Source: Oxalobacteraceae bacterium UBA6704 (GTDB lineage: Bacteria; Pseudomonadota; Gammaproteobacteria; Burkholderiales; Burkholderiaceae_D). From it: a DNA stretch of 58,099 nt. Where the stretch lies: positions 1 through 58,099 of the forward strand of contig DKJA01000206.1 of the NCBI GenBank assembly GCA_002454505.1. The letters are read 5' to 3'. Position 1 is the first letter of the stretch; each line of letters begins with the position of its first letter. The position numbers were made by a program, and so were the translations under genes. A model generated the notes under the pieces. That model worked only from the letters and a program-made list of their open reading frames with translations, searched no databases and was not told the DNA's origin. Of the stretch, positions 35,247-44,349 are shown piece by piece.

Positions 35247-36214
35247 GGCCGGCCCCGCGGATCGATGGCGACGCAGGCCGCGTCGACCAGCGCATTGAAC
35301 AGCACGAACAGCAGGCCCAGCACCAGCGCCGTGCCCTGGATCATCGGCACGTCGCGGCCGAAGATCGCATGCACCAGCGCGTGGCCGATGCCGGGCCATG
35401 CAAAGATGGTTTCCACCAGCACCACGCCTTCGACCAGGTACACCAGCTGCACGCCCAGGTAAGCAACGACGGGCGCGGCGACATTGCGCAGGCCATGCCG
35501 CAGCAGCGCCTGGCGCAGCGTCAGCCCCTTGGTCAGCGCAAAGGCAAAGTATGCCGAACCGCGCACCTGCACCATCGCATCGCGCGCCACCCGGCAGGAC
35601 ACGGCCGCCATGCCCAGCGCCAGCGTCAGCGCGGGCAGCACGATGCTGCCCTGGTCGTCGTGGCCGGCGGCAGGCAGGATGCCCAGCTGCACCGAGAACA
35701 GCAGCACCAGCACGAGGCCCAGCAGGAAGGGCGGCAGCGCGCGCAGCACCACCGACACGGCCAGCGTGGCGCGGTCGAGCAGGCCGCCGGGCCGCAGGCC
35801 GGCCAGCACGCCCAGCGTGGGGCCGATCAGCAGCGAAAACGCCAGCGCCAGCAGCGACAGCCGCAGCGTGGGTCCCAGCTGCTGAGCGATCTCGACCCGC
35901 ACCGGCTGCGCCGTCACCTGCGAGATGCCCAGGTCGAGGTGCAGCAGCCGGTGCCACCAGTCGCCCAGCGCGGCCAGCCAGGGCCGGTCCAGGCCCAGTT
36001 CCAGCCGGACGGCATCGGCCGCGGCGGAGGTCACCATGTCGTAGCCGTAGCGGCCCGCCGCGATGCGGTAGGCCATGTCGCCGGGCAGCATGCGCGTCAT
36101 GAAGAAGCACAGCGTGCCGACCAGCAGCGCCACCAGCGCCGCCTGCAGCAGGCGGTGCGCCAGCGCGGCGGCAAGCGTGCGCCAGGCCGGCGTTGCAAAG
36201 GGCGTCAGGTCCAT
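35243..36214 (-). CDS. ABC importer permease, DppB/NikB-like
   Basis: 323 residues with six hydrophobic segments. The N-terminal HRLLQAALVALLVGTLCFFM and the motif FFMTRMLPGD are the DppB/NikB hallmark (FxxxxxxPGD), and the EAA-like loop reads YFAFALTKGLTLRQALLRHG. ATG 36214 overlaps the end of the binding-protein gene by 10 bases. The upstream open frame to 36886 is antisense-free but lacks homology and is ignored. Confidence 0.92.
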   Translation of the reverse strand: MDLTPFATPAWRTLAAALAHRLLQAALVALLVGTLCFFMTRMLPGDMAYRIAAGRYGYDMVTSAAADAVRLELGLDRPWLAALGDWWHRLLHLDLGISQVTAQPVRVEIAQQLGPTLRLSLLALAFSLLIGPTLGVLAGLRPGGLLDRATLAVSVVLRALPPFLLGLVLVLLFSVQLGILPAAGHDDQGSIVLPALTLALGMAAVSCRVARDAMVQVRGSAYFAFALTKGLTLRQALLRHGLRNVAAPVVAYLGVQLVYLVEGVVLVETIFAWPGIGHALVHAIFGRDVPMIQGTALVLGLLFVLFNALVDAACVAIDPRGRP

Positions 36215-37788
36215 TCGAGGTGGGAGATCCGGTAGCTGCGTTCGAAAGGGTCGATGCTGGCGCGGGCGATGCGCCGGCTGGCGGCGCACACCTGGCGGTA
36301 CCACACGACGGGAATCACCGGCAGCTCGGCCTGCAGCACGGCCGCGACGCGGGCGCGGTCGGCCGGCCCAGCCGTCGCGCCGGACGCCAGGCGGGCCAGC
36401 GCGGCAGCCACCTCGCCGTTGCGCCAGCCCATCGCGCCCCAGTCGCCGCCGTCCGGGCCGAAATCCTGCAGCAGCGTGGCGACCGGATCGGGCACGTTGC
36501 CGAAATTGCGCGCCACCAGGCCCATCTGCAAGGTGCCGCTGCGGTGGCCGGCGGGGATGTCGCTGGAATTGCCGATCGCCACCCGCACGGCGATGCCGAT
36601 CTGGCGCATCTCTTCCTGCAGCGCGGCGGCGATCACGGGCAGCTCGGGGCGGTCGACAAAGGTGGTCAGCGTCAGTTCGAAACGGCCGCCATGGCGGCGG
36701 CGGATGCCGTCGGCGCCAGGCTGCCAGCCGGCCTCTTCGAGCAGCCGCCGCGCGCGGGCCGGATCGGTGCGCAGCGGCGGCAGCGCGGCGTCGTGCCACA
36801 GCGCCATCGATGGCGGGAACAGCTGGGTGGCCGCCAGGTCCGCATCGCGCAGCAGGGCGCGGGCAATGCCGGCGCGTTCGACGCACAGCGCGATGGCGCG
36901 GCGCACCCGCACGTCGGCCAGCAGCGGGTGGCCGGCATTGAGCTTGAGGAAGGTGGTACGGGGCAGCATCGCCGTCACCAGCGTGGCCTGCCGGCTGTTC
37001 TGCAGCGCGCGAATGGCGGGCGGATCGAGCGAGAACGCCAGGTCGGCCTGGCCGCTCTGCACGAGCAGCGTGCGGGTTTCCGCGCGCGCCACGCTGATGT
37101 AGCGGGCCCGCTGCACGCGCCCCGGCAGCGCCAGGCCGCCGTAGCCGGCAAAGCGCACCACGTCGAACTGCTGCGGCAGCGACAGCGATGCGATGCGAAA
37201 CGGTCCGGTGCCGATAATGGCCGCCACATGGCCCTTTGCATCGAACGAGGCGGGTGCCAGGATCTGCGCCGAGTAATGGGTCAGCAGGAAGGGCAGCGGG
37301 GCGAACGGACGCGCCAGCGTGACGACGATGGCGCCGCGCTCGACCGCCATGGCGCGGATGCCGGCCAGCTGCAGCACGCCGGGCCGGTCATGGGCGCGCT
37401 GCAGGCAGGCCAGCACGCTGGCCGGCGTCACGGGCGTGCCGTCGTGGTAGCGCCGGTTGCCGCGCAGCGTGAAGCGCCACGCCAGGCCATCGGCAGCGAC
37501 TTGCCATGATGAAGCGAGCATCGGTTGCAGCCGGCCCCGGTCGTCCACGTCGAGCAGTGTCTCGACCACCTGCATCCGCGCGAACATGTAACCGGCCCGC
37601 GACGGTTCGAGTCCCGTCATTTCCCACGGGCCGACGACGGTCAGCACGTCCGCCGCGGCCGCGGTGAACACGTGCGAATGGGGCGCTGCGCGGTCGTCGG
37701 CAGCGGCGGGGTGCCAGGGCAGCAGCGACGCCGTGGCGGCCGCCAGCACGGCGCGGCGCCGGTGCGATGGGTGGATCGGTGGTCTCAT
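36205..37788 (-). CDS. Periplasmic substrate-binding protein of the ABC importer (family 5)
   Basis: 527 residues, normal for SBP family 5 (DppA/OppA/NikA). The N-terminus MRPPIHPSHRRRAVLAAATA is a signal with consecutive arginines, possibly Tat-dependent, cleaved near AAA-DD. The hallmark FTLRGNRRYHDGTPVTPASV lies near residue 110. MTGLEPSRAGYMFARMQVVE resembles the start of NikA/CntA-type metal-chelate binders more than classical peptide binders, but this is a weak cue. First gene of the importer operon; substrate could be peptide, nickel-chelate or opine-metal complex. Confidence 0.88.
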   Translation of the reverse strand: MRPPIHPSHRRRAVLAAATASLLPWHPAAADDRAAPHSHVFTAAAADVLTVVGPWEMTGLEPSRAGYMFARMQVVETLLDVDDRGRLQPMLASSWQVAADGLAWRFTLRGNRRYHDGTPVTPASVLACLQRAHDRPGVLQLAGIRAMAVERGAIVVTLARPFAPLPFLLTHYSAQILAPASFDAKGHVAAIIGTGPFRIASLSLPQQFDVVRFAGYGGLALPGRVQRARYISVARAETRTLLVQSGQADLAFSLDPPAIRALQNSRQATLVTAMLPRTTFLKLNAGHPLLADVRVRRAIALCVERAGIARALLRDADLAATQLFPPSMALWHDAALPPLRTDPARARRLLEEAGWQPGADGIRRRHGGRFELTLTTFVDRPELPVIAAALQEEMRQIGIAVRVAIGNSSDIPAGHRSGTLQMGLVARNFGNVPDPVATLLQDFGPDGGDWGAMGWRNGEVAAALARLASGATAGPADRARVAAVLQAELPVIPVVWYRQVCAASRRIARASIDPFERSYRISHLEWT

Positions 37789-38092
37789 GGTCCTGTAGCC
37801 GTGCCGAAGGCAAACGGCCGTGATTATAAGGGCAACCGGGCCATGGCAAAAAGCGGTAAGGGCGCGTAAATCGGCGCCATGGACCGGGACAGCCGGGCCG
37901 CTGCCCCGTATATTGATCCCGGCACCGACCCCGCCGCCGACCGGCGGCCCGAGACTTTATTGGCGGCCGCAGCATAAACGCGCTACATTAACGAACAGTT
38001 TCCGAGCAAAAAATCCCTGAAAGTCCCTTCGGCTCCGGGCGAGGGTTGCTGTAACATATGTAACCAAACCTCGAAACGTTCATTCTGAAGTA
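37789..38092. other. Divergent intergenic region, 304 bp
   Basis: Lies between the importer operon (leftward) and the glycosyltransferase pair (rightward) and must hold both promoters. The stretch 37970-38090 is lower in GC (e.g. ATTAACGAACAGTTTCC and TAACATATGTAACC). No gene, clear hairpin or consensus promoter pair could be supported. Confidence 0.5.
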
Positions 38093-39142
38093 ATGCCTCC
38101 TGCCCTGTCACGCATCCTCATCTGCCGCACCGACAACATCGGTGACGTCGTGCTGACCCTGCCGCTGGCAGGGTTCCTGAAGCAGTCGATCCCCGGCGTG
38201 AAAGTCGACATGCTGTGCCGCGCCTACGCGGCGCCGGTGGTCGGCTGCTGCCGCTTCATCGACCGCACGCTGGCACTGGAAGAGGTTGACATCGACCGGC
38301 TGTTCCATGAAGAACGCTACGACACCGTCATCTTTGCCTTCGCCAACCGGGCGCTGAGCCGCGCCGCCTGGCGCGCCGGCGTGCCGAACCGCGTGGGCAG
38401 CAGCCACCGGCTGCATCACTGGCTGACCTGCAACCGGCTGGCCCACTTCAGCCGGGTGCGCTCGCGGCTGCATGAAGCGCAGCTCAATTTCGCGCTGCTC
38501 AAGCCGCTCGGCATCGATTACATTCCCCCGCTGGCGGAGATTCCCGCCTGGTATGGCCTGCAGGCGCCGCGCCTGCCGGACGCCACCGAACTGTTCGCCG
38601 CGGCGCCGTTCAACCTGATCCTGCATCCGAAGTCGAACGGCAACGGCCGCGAATGGCCGCTGCGGCGTTATACGGAGCTGGCGGCCATGCTGGCCGGCGA
38701 TCCCGGCATCGCGATCTGGATCACCGGCAGCCGCGCCGAGGGCGAGCTGCTGGCGCGCGACGCCGCGCCGCTGCTGGCCAGCCCGAACGTGCGCAACCTG
38801 TGCGGCCGCTACGACCTGCGCGGCCTCGTCGCGCTGATCGGCAGCGCGGACGGGCTCATCGCCAGCGGCACCGGCCCGCTGCACATGGCGGCCGCGCTGG
38901 GCCGCAACACGCTGGGCCTGTTCCCGCCCGTGCAGCCGATCGATATCGCCCGCTGGGGCGCGCTGGGCACGCACGCCACCTCGCTCAGCGCGGAGCGCGC
39001 CTGCAGCAGCTGCACCGGCGCGCAGACCTGCACGTGCATGGAAGCGATCAGCGCCGCGCAGGTGGCCGAGACGGTCTTCCGGTGGCGCGACGGCGGCCCG
39101 GCACGCCAGCGCAAGGTCAGCATCGAAGAAGCGGGGCTATGA
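38093..39142 (+). CDS. Glycosyltransferase family 9 (heptosyltransferase-like)
   Basis: 349 residues with the GT9 N-terminus RILICRTDNIGDVVLTLPLA and the sugar-nucleotide-binding region (LILHPKSNGNGREWPLRRYT; ASGTGPLHMAAALG). GT9 enzymes add heptose or related sugars to lipopolysaccharide core. The C-terminal CSSCTGAQTCTCM cluster of cysteines is notable and matches the CxxC segment of WaaF/WaaC relatives. Its stop overlaps the next glycosyltransferase start (ATGA). Likely outer-core LPS or exopolysaccharide assembly. Confidence 0.9.
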   Translation: MPPALSRILICRTDNIGDVVLTLPLAGFLKQSIPGVKVDMLCRAYAAPVVGCCRFIDRTLALEEVDIDRLFHEERYDTVIFAFANRALSRAAWRAGVPNRVGSSHRLHHWLTCNRLAHFSRVRSRLHEAQLNFALLKPLGIDYIPPLAEIPAWYGLQAPRLPDATELFAAAPFNLILHPKSNGNGREWPLRRYTELAAMLAGDPGIAIWITGSRAEGELLARDAAPLLASPNVRNLCGRYDLRGLVALIGSADGLIASGTGPLHMAAALGRNTLGLFPPVQPIDIARWGALGTHATSLSAERACSSCTGAQTCTCMEAISAAQVAETVFRWRDGGPARQRKVSIEEAGL

Positions 39143-40203
39143 CGGCCAGGCTGCTGCTGACGCTGGACTCGATGCGCTTTGCCAACACCGGCCTGCACAC
39201 CTTCGGCCGCAGCCTGGGCCGCGAGCTGGCCAGGCAGGCGCAGGGCAACTTCGCCATGAGTGCATACACCTGCCAGGCGCAGGAAGGCGTGCTGGGCAAC
39301 ACGGTGTCGTACGTGCGCCGCCGCGGTTATCACCGCTGGTTCTTCCCGCAGGGGCAAGCGTTCGACGTGGTGCATTTCGCCGACCAGTATTGCCGCTTCG
39401 GCCCGCAACGCGTGCGCGCGCGCACCGTGATGACGGTGCACGACCTGAACCAGGTGCACGAGCAGCCGGCCGGCAGCCGCAAGCTCGCCCGATACATGGG
39501 GCGCATGACGCCGAAAATTGCCGGTGCCGACCGCATCGTGGCAATCTCGGCATTCGTCAAGGCGGACATCCTGCGTGTTTTCCCCGAGGCGGCGGGCAAG
39601 GTTTCCGTCATCTACAACGGCACCGATTTCACCACCGCGCCGGCCGGCCACCAGCCCCGCTTCATGCCGCCGGGGCGCTTCCTGTTCGCCGTCGGCATGG
39701 TCTGCCCGAAGAAGAATTTCCACGTGCTGGTACCGCTGTTGCGTGGCAATGACTACACGCTGGTGATCGCGGGCGTGCTGAAGGGCGACTACCGGCAGCA
39801 GATCATGGCGGCGGCAACGCAGTTCGGCGTGGCCGACCGCGTGACGGTCACCGGCCCGGTCGACCAGGCCGACCGGGACTGGTACTACGCCCATTGCGCC
39901 GCCTTCCTGTTCCCTTCGCTGGCCGAGGGCTTCGGCCTGCCGGCGCTGGAAGCGATGCACCATGGCCGGCCGGTGTTCCTGTCCCGGCTGACCAGCCTGC
40001 CCGAAGTGGGCGGCACTGCCGCCTTTTATTTCGACCACTTCGAGCCGGACCACATGTGCGAAGTCTTTGCTGCCGGCATGGCCAGCTTCGCCGCCGGGGA
40101 TGGCGCGCAACGCGTGCGCGCCCATGCCGCGCAATTCACGTGGGAAAAGTCGGCCGCGGCCTATCTGGCGCTGTACCGGGAGTGCCTGGACCAGCCGCGC
40201 TGA
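39139..40203 (+). CDS. Glycosyltransferase family 4 (GT-B fold)
   Basis: 354 residues. The N-terminal half includes MTVHDLNQVHE and ISAFVKADILRVFP; the C-terminal half has GMVCPKKNFHVLV and the retaining GT4 motif PSLAEGFGLPALEAMHHGRP (E-x7-E). Translationally coupled to the GT9 gene by a 4-base overlap, so both probably act on the same glycan. Acceptor and donor are unknown. Confidence 0.9.
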   Translation: MTARLLLTLDSMRFANTGLHTFGRSLGRELARQAQGNFAMSAYTCQAQEGVLGNTVSYVRRRGYHRWFFPQGQAFDVVHFADQYCRFGPQRVRARTVMTVHDLNQVHEQPAGSRKLARYMGRMTPKIAGADRIVAISAFVKADILRVFPEAAGKVSVIYNGTDFTTAPAGHQPRFMPPGRFLFAVGMVCPKKNFHVLVPLLRGNDYTLVIAGVLKGDYRQQIMAAATQFGVADRVTVTGPVDQADRDWYYAHCAAFLFPSLAEGFGLPALEAMHHGRPVFLSRLTSLPEVGGTAAFYFDHFEPDHMCEVFAAGMASFAAGDGAQRVRAHAAQFTWEKSAAAYLALYRECLDQPR

Positions 40204-40276
40204 GCCTGTCGCTGCCGCCGGGCGGCCGCCTTATGTCTGTTGCCGAACGGTCACTCACGGCACTTTCCATTATCCT

Positions 40277-40296
40277 TTCTTAAGCAAAGTTAAGAA
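40277..40296. promoter_or_regulatory. Inverted repeat TTCTTAA-N6-TTAAGAA before the sugar porter
   Basis: Perfect 7-bp arms at 40277-40283 and 40290-40296 with spacer GCAAAG, in the 207-bp gap ahead of the sugar transporter. AT-rich against its surroundings; either an operator or part of a promoter. Confidence 0.4.
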
Positions 40297-40410
40297 ATCG
40301 CCGACGCTACCCAGCGGCCGGGCGAGCCGTTCCGCCGTCCAGGCGGGACGCGCGCCGCGCCCCGCCGAGCCTGCATCAGCTTCGTCATTTCAAGAAAAGG
40401 AAAACCGTTC

Positions 40411-41838
40411 ATGTCTTCAGCCATACCCCCCGCCGCAGTGACGCTGCCACCCGATACCAAGGAAAGCCGCTTCGTCTTCAAGGTCGCCATCGCCGCCACC
40501 ATGGGGGCGCTGGCGTTCGGCTACGATACCGGCGTCATCTCGGGCGCGCTGCCCTTCATGAGCCAGCCGGAACAACTCGGCGGCCTGGGCCTGAACCCCG
40601 TCACCGAAGGGATCGTCACGTCGGCGCTGGTCTTCGGCGCGGCATTCGGTTCGCTGATGGCAGGCACCTTTTCCGACAAATACGGCCGCCGCACCACGCT
40701 GATCGGCCTGTCGCTGGTGTTCATGATCGGCGTGCTGGGGACGGCGCTGGCACCGTCGGTGGCGGTGATGGTGGCGATGCGCTTCGTGCTGGGCCTGGCC
40801 GTGGGCGGCGCCTCGTCCACGGTGCCCGTGTTCATTGCCGAGATGGCCGGCCCCAGCCGGCGCGCCCGGCTGGTCAGCCAGAACGAACTGATGATCGTCA
40901 GCGGCCAGCTGATCGCCTACATCCTCAATGCGTTGCTGGCGCACTTTTCCGATTCGCCCGACGTGTGGCGGCACATGCTGGCGATTGCCGCCGTGCCGGC
41001 CATCCTGCTGGGCATCGGCATGCTGTTCGTGCCCGCATCGCCGCGCTGGCTGGCCAGCAAGAACCGCATGGAGGAGGCCCGCGCCGTGCTGGAGCAGATC
41101 CGCTCGACCGACAAGCAGATCGACCTGGAGATGGCGGAAATGATCAAGCTGAACCAGATCGACCGCGAGCAGGCGGGCTGGTCGGCCGTGTTCGGCACGC
41201 CGTGGATCCGCAAACTGCTGTGGCTGGGCATCGGGCTGGGCTTCATGGCCCAGTTCACGGGCGTCAACGCGTTCATGTATTTCACGCCGATCATCCTGCA
41301 GTCCACCGGCCTGGGCACCAATGCGGCGCTGACGGCCACCATCGGCAACGGCGTCGTCGCGCTGATCGCCACGTTCATCGGCATCTGGCTGATCGGCAAG
41401 CACGGCCGCCGGCACATGCTGCTGACGGGCCTCGGCTTCGTCGTCGCCACGCAGGCCGCGCTGGGCGCCGTGCTGCTGTGGATGCCGGAAGGGCTGCTGA
41501 AAAGCTATGCGGCGCTGGCCTGCATCCTGTGCTTCCTGCTGTTCATGCAGATGCTGATCGCGCCGGTGTACTGGCTGCTGATGTCGGAACTGTTCCCGAT
41601 GCACCTGCGCGGCGTACTGACCGGCACCGCCGTGGCGTGCCAGTGGGTGTTCAACGGCCTGGTGGCGCTGCTGTTCCCGATTGCCATGGCGCAGTTCGGC
41701 AGCGCCACGTTCTTCGTGTTCGCCGCCATCAATGTGGGTTCGCTGATCTTCGTCGCCGTCTGCCTGCCGGAAACCAAGGGCCGCTCGCTGGAAGGGCTGG
41801 AGAAATACCTGGAGAAGGAACTGACGGCACGCGCCTGA
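40411..41838 (+). CDS. MFS sugar:proton symporter (sugar porter family)
   Basis: 475 residues, 12 hydrophobic segments. Sugar-porter signatures are in place: FGYDTGVISGALPFM (first helix), DKYGRRTT (loop 2-3), PASPRWL (loop 6-7), KHGRRHML (loop 8-9) and PETKGRSLE (C-terminus). This fits xylose/galactose/arabinose transporters such as XylE and GalP. ATG 40411 follows AGAAAAGGAAAA. No sugar-metabolism gene is adjacent, so specificity is open. Confidence 0.93.
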   Translation: MSSAIPPAAVTLPPDTKESRFVFKVAIAATMGALAFGYDTGVISGALPFMSQPEQLGGLGLNPVTEGIVTSALVFGAAFGSLMAGTFSDKYGRRTTLIGLSLVFMIGVLGTALAPSVAVMVAMRFVLGLAVGGASSTVPVFIAEMAGPSRRARLVSQNELMIVSGQLIAYILNALLAHFSDSPDVWRHMLAIAAVPAILLGIGMLFVPASPRWLASKNRMEEARAVLEQIRSTDKQIDLEMAEMIKLNQIDREQAGWSAVFGTPWIRKLLWLGIGLGFMAQFTGVNAFMYFTPIILQSTGLGTNAALTATIGNGVVALIATFIGIWLIGKHGRRHMLLTGLGFVVATQAALGAVLLWMPEGLLKSYAALACILCFLLFMQMLIAPVYWLLMSELFPMHLRGVLTGTAVACQWVFNGLVALLFPIAMAQFGSATFFVFAAINVGSLIFVAVCLPETKGRSLEGLEKYLEKELTARA

Positions 41839-42000
41839 CAGCGAACAGGCTGGCGGTTTTCCTTGACGGTGGCCCGGCGGGGATTGTCGGGTATCATCGC
41901 GAGCAGGGCCGGACCGGTCCGGCGCACCCTGTCGTGACCGGCGCCAGACGGTTCCCGGTCGACCGTTGACACGGCATCAGTCAAGGAAGGGCCACGCGCC

Positions 42001-42243
42001 ATGTTCATCGCCGAAATCGCGCTCCATCTGCTGGGCGACCTGTTGCTGTACAGCCTGGGCCGGCTGGTCATCATCGCGCTGTCGCTCGGGCGGATCCGCC
42101 CGATGAGTTTGCGGGAACTGTGGCGCATCCGCGCGCAGAAGGACGTGGCGATGGCCCATTACTGGGAAATCGGCGGCATCCAGTTCGTCGGGATGCTCGT
42201 ACTGTTTGCCATCCTTTTCCTTTGCCTGGCGCTTCATCGCTGA
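42001..42243 (+). CDS. Small membrane protein of unknown function
   Basis: 80 residues with two hydrophobic helices, near residues 5-28 and 58-78, and a basic loop between (LGRIRPMSLRELWRIRAQKD). AAGGAAGGG precedes ATG 42001 by about 11 bases. It converges on the response-regulator gene with 23 bases between. I do not recognise the family; the clear two-helix pattern supports translation. Confidence 0.65.
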   Translation: MFIAEIALHLLGDLLLYSLGRLVIIALSLGRIRPMSLRELWRIRAQKDVAMAHYWEIGGIQFVGMLVLFAILFLCLALHR

Positions 42244-42266
42244 GTCGCCGTGCGCCGCGGCGGCCG

Positions 42267-42905
42267 TCACGCCGCCGCCGACACCCCGAATTCCACCAGC
42301 CCCGAGCGGGCGGCCAGGTGCATCAGCTTGAAGTCGTTGTCGGCATTGAGCTTCTGGCGGATCGACGTCAGGTAGTTCAGCACCGTCTTCGGGCTCAGGT
42401 GCATGACGGTGGCGATGTCCTGCACGGATTCGCCGTGCACCAGCAGCCGCAGCAGCTCGAATTCGCGGGGCTTCAGGTCGTGCACCGTTTCGTTGCCGTC
42501 GGGCGGCGCCACGTCGACCATGTCGCGCGACAGCACGCGCCGGCCCCGCATCACGTCGCGGATCGCCTCGATCACTTCCTCCGGCTCGCTGCGCTTGGTC
42601 AGGTAGCCGTGCGCGCCCGCCTTCAGCGCCTGCGCCAGGTGGCCGGCATCGTCGTGCATCGACAGCACCAGCACGCGCAGCGTGGCCACCCGGGCCAGCA
42701 TGCCGGCGATGGCTTCCAGGCCGCTGCTGCCTTTCAGGCTCAGGTCGACGATGGCCACGTCGGGCCGTTCGCGCTGCACCAGCGCATTCGCTTCCGGCAC
42801 CGTGGCCGCTTCGCCGACGACGTCGAAATCCGGTTCGGCGGACAGCAGCCGGCGATAGCCGCTGCGGACAATGGCATGGTCGTCGACCAGGACGATGCGG
42901 GTCAT
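42267..42905 (-). CDS. NarL/UhpA-type response regulator
   Basis: 212 residues: receiver domain with phospho-acceptor Asp54 (VAIVDLSLKG), conserved Asp8-Asp9, Thr/Ser and Lys (TKRS), then a LuxR-type helix-turn-helix (LKPREFELLRLLVHGESVQD; LSPKTVLNYLTSIRQKL). Start ATG 42905 overlaps the stop of the kinase gene by 4 bases. It probably regulates the divergent TonB receptor. Confidence 0.95.
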   Translation of the reverse strand: MTRIVLVDDHAIVRSGYRRLLSAEPDFDVVGEAATVPEANALVQRERPDVAIVDLSLKGSSGLEAIAGMLARVATLRVLVLSMHDDAGHLAQALKAGAHGYLTKRSEPEEVIEAIRDVMRGRRVLSRDMVDVAPPDGNETVHDLKPREFELLRLLVHGESVQDIATVMHLSPKTVLNYLTSIRQKLNADNDFKLMHLAARSGLVEFGVSAAA

Positions 42906-44197
42906 GGCAGCGCTTTCAATGGAGTAGCCGGGGCCTGCACGGCATCGGCCGCCAGCGGGAACACGGCGCGCAGGCGCAGGCCGCCGGCCGGATTCGGCAG
43001 CGCATCCAGCCGGCCGCCCACCATGTCGACCCGTTCCTGCATGCCCAGCAGCCCGCCGTGCCAGCGGGGGCCGGCCGGCAGGCCGCAGCCGTCGTCGATC
43101 ACCTCCAGCGTCAGGGCGGCGCCGGTGCTGGTCAGCCGCACCGTGCAATGGCGGGCGCCGCTGTGGCGCACGACATTCGTCACCGCTTCCTGCACCACGC
43201 GGTAGACCGCCAGCGCCATCGCATCGCCGATCTCCGGCAGCGGGCGCCGCAGGTCCAGCGCGAAGTCGATCTCCGTGTGGCGGCTGCGCCAGCCGTGCAC
43301 CAGTTCGCGCAGCGTCTGCGGCAGGCCGCTGGCATGCAGGCCGTGCGGGCGCAGCGTCTTGAGCATCGTGCGCAGCTGGTCGCCGCCGGTGCGCAGCTCG
43401 CGCCGCAGGTCGCCCGCGCATTCGGTGACGGCGGCCGGCGTCAGGTGCGCGGCGTGGCGTTCCAGGTGGGTGGCCGTGACGCTCAGCGCCGTCAGCGTCT
43501 GGCCCATTTCGTCGTGCAGCTCGCGCGCCAGCGCCCGCCGTTCCTCCTCCTGCACGGTGATCAGCTGGCGCGCCAGTTCGTGCTGCGCGGCGCGGGCGTC
43601 GGCCAGTGCGCCGGCCAGGTGCTCGATGGCGCGCGCCACGCGGCCGAATTCGCGCAGCGCAAACGCGGGCAGGTGCGGATCCGGCTCGCCGCGCGCCAGC
43701 CGGTGCAGGCTCGCTTCCAGTTCGCGTACCGGCGCCAGTGCGCGGTCGGCGCACCACCAGGTGACGAGGAAGGTTGTTCCGGAAATGAACAGCAGGGTGA
43801 TCCAGATCCGCACAGTGTCCGCCAGCCGTTCGTCGATTTCCGAGCGGGGATTCGGTGCGATGTAGAGCGTCTGCGCACCGATGCGGATGGCCTGTTCGCG
43901 GCGCTCTTCCGGCGCCAGGCCCAGCCAGGCGAGCAGGGGATGCGGCGGAGTGCTGGCCGCGGGCTGGTCCGCGGTGCGAATGCTGAGGTGGCGCAGGCCG
44001 GCCCGGGCCAGGCGTTCGTCCAGCGCACCGGGCCGTTCGTTGCCGGCCGCCAGCAGCACGTTCACCAGCCGGGCGGACGCCGCGACCTCCGCCTCGATAT
44101 CCGTGCGCAGCGAATACAGCTGGATGACGGCGGTCATCGCCAGCAGGCAGCCGAGCAGCAGGCCGAGTGAGCCGATCAGGCGGCGGCGCAGGTCCAT
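42902..44197 (-). CDS. Membrane sensor histidine kinase (HisKA_3 type)
   Basis: 431 residues. Two membrane segments (~7-28 and ~130-150) frame a periplasmic sensor domain of about 100 residues; a HAMP-like segment follows, then HisKA_3 with His228 (ARELHDEMGQTLTAL) and an HATPase domain (VVQEAVTNVVRHS; DDGCGLPAG). It forms a pair with the response regulator. It faces the TonB-receptor gene across a 152-bp divergent region, so the sensed signal may be the receptor's ligand or its absence. The stimulus is unknown. Confidence 0.94.
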   Translation of the reverse strand: MDLRRRLIGSLGLLLGCLLAMTAVIQLYSLRTDIEAEVAASARLVNVLLAAGNERPGALDERLARAGLRHLSIRTADQPAASTPPHPLLAWLGLAPEERREQAIRIGAQTLYIAPNPRSEIDERLADTVRIWITLLFISGTTFLVTWWCADRALAPVRELEASLHRLARGEPDPHLPAFALREFGRVARAIEHLAGALADARAAQHELARQLITVQEEERRALARELHDEMGQTLTALSVTATHLERHAAHLTPAAVTECAGDLRRELRTGGDQLRTMLKTLRPHGLHASGLPQTLRELVHGWRSRHTEIDFALDLRRPLPEIGDAMALAVYRVVQEAVTNVVRHSGARHCTVRLTSTGAALTLEVIDDGCGLPAGPRWHGGLLGMQERVDMVGGRLDALPNPAGGLRLRAVFPLAADAVQAPATPLKALP

Positions 44198-44268
44198 GGG
44201 TCTCCTCGTGGTCGATTTTTATGGGAATCGAATACGCAACTTCCATGCCACGCATCCGCCGGCATGTC

Positions 44269-44281
44269 GGGAAATTTTCCC
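44269..44281. promoter_or_regulatory. Palindrome GGGAAATTTTCCC between the kinase and TonB-receptor genes
   Basis: 13 bases with perfect 6-bp arms, 69-81 bases before the receptor start. A candidate site for the neighbouring NarL-type regulator or for part of the promoter; no motif knowledge supports either. Confidence 0.4.
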
Positions 44282-44349
44282 TAGCAAGTACGCTGCTTTC
44301 CTTGAAATACTGCCGGCAAAGTCCGAACAAAAAACAGGAGACCCGCGTG

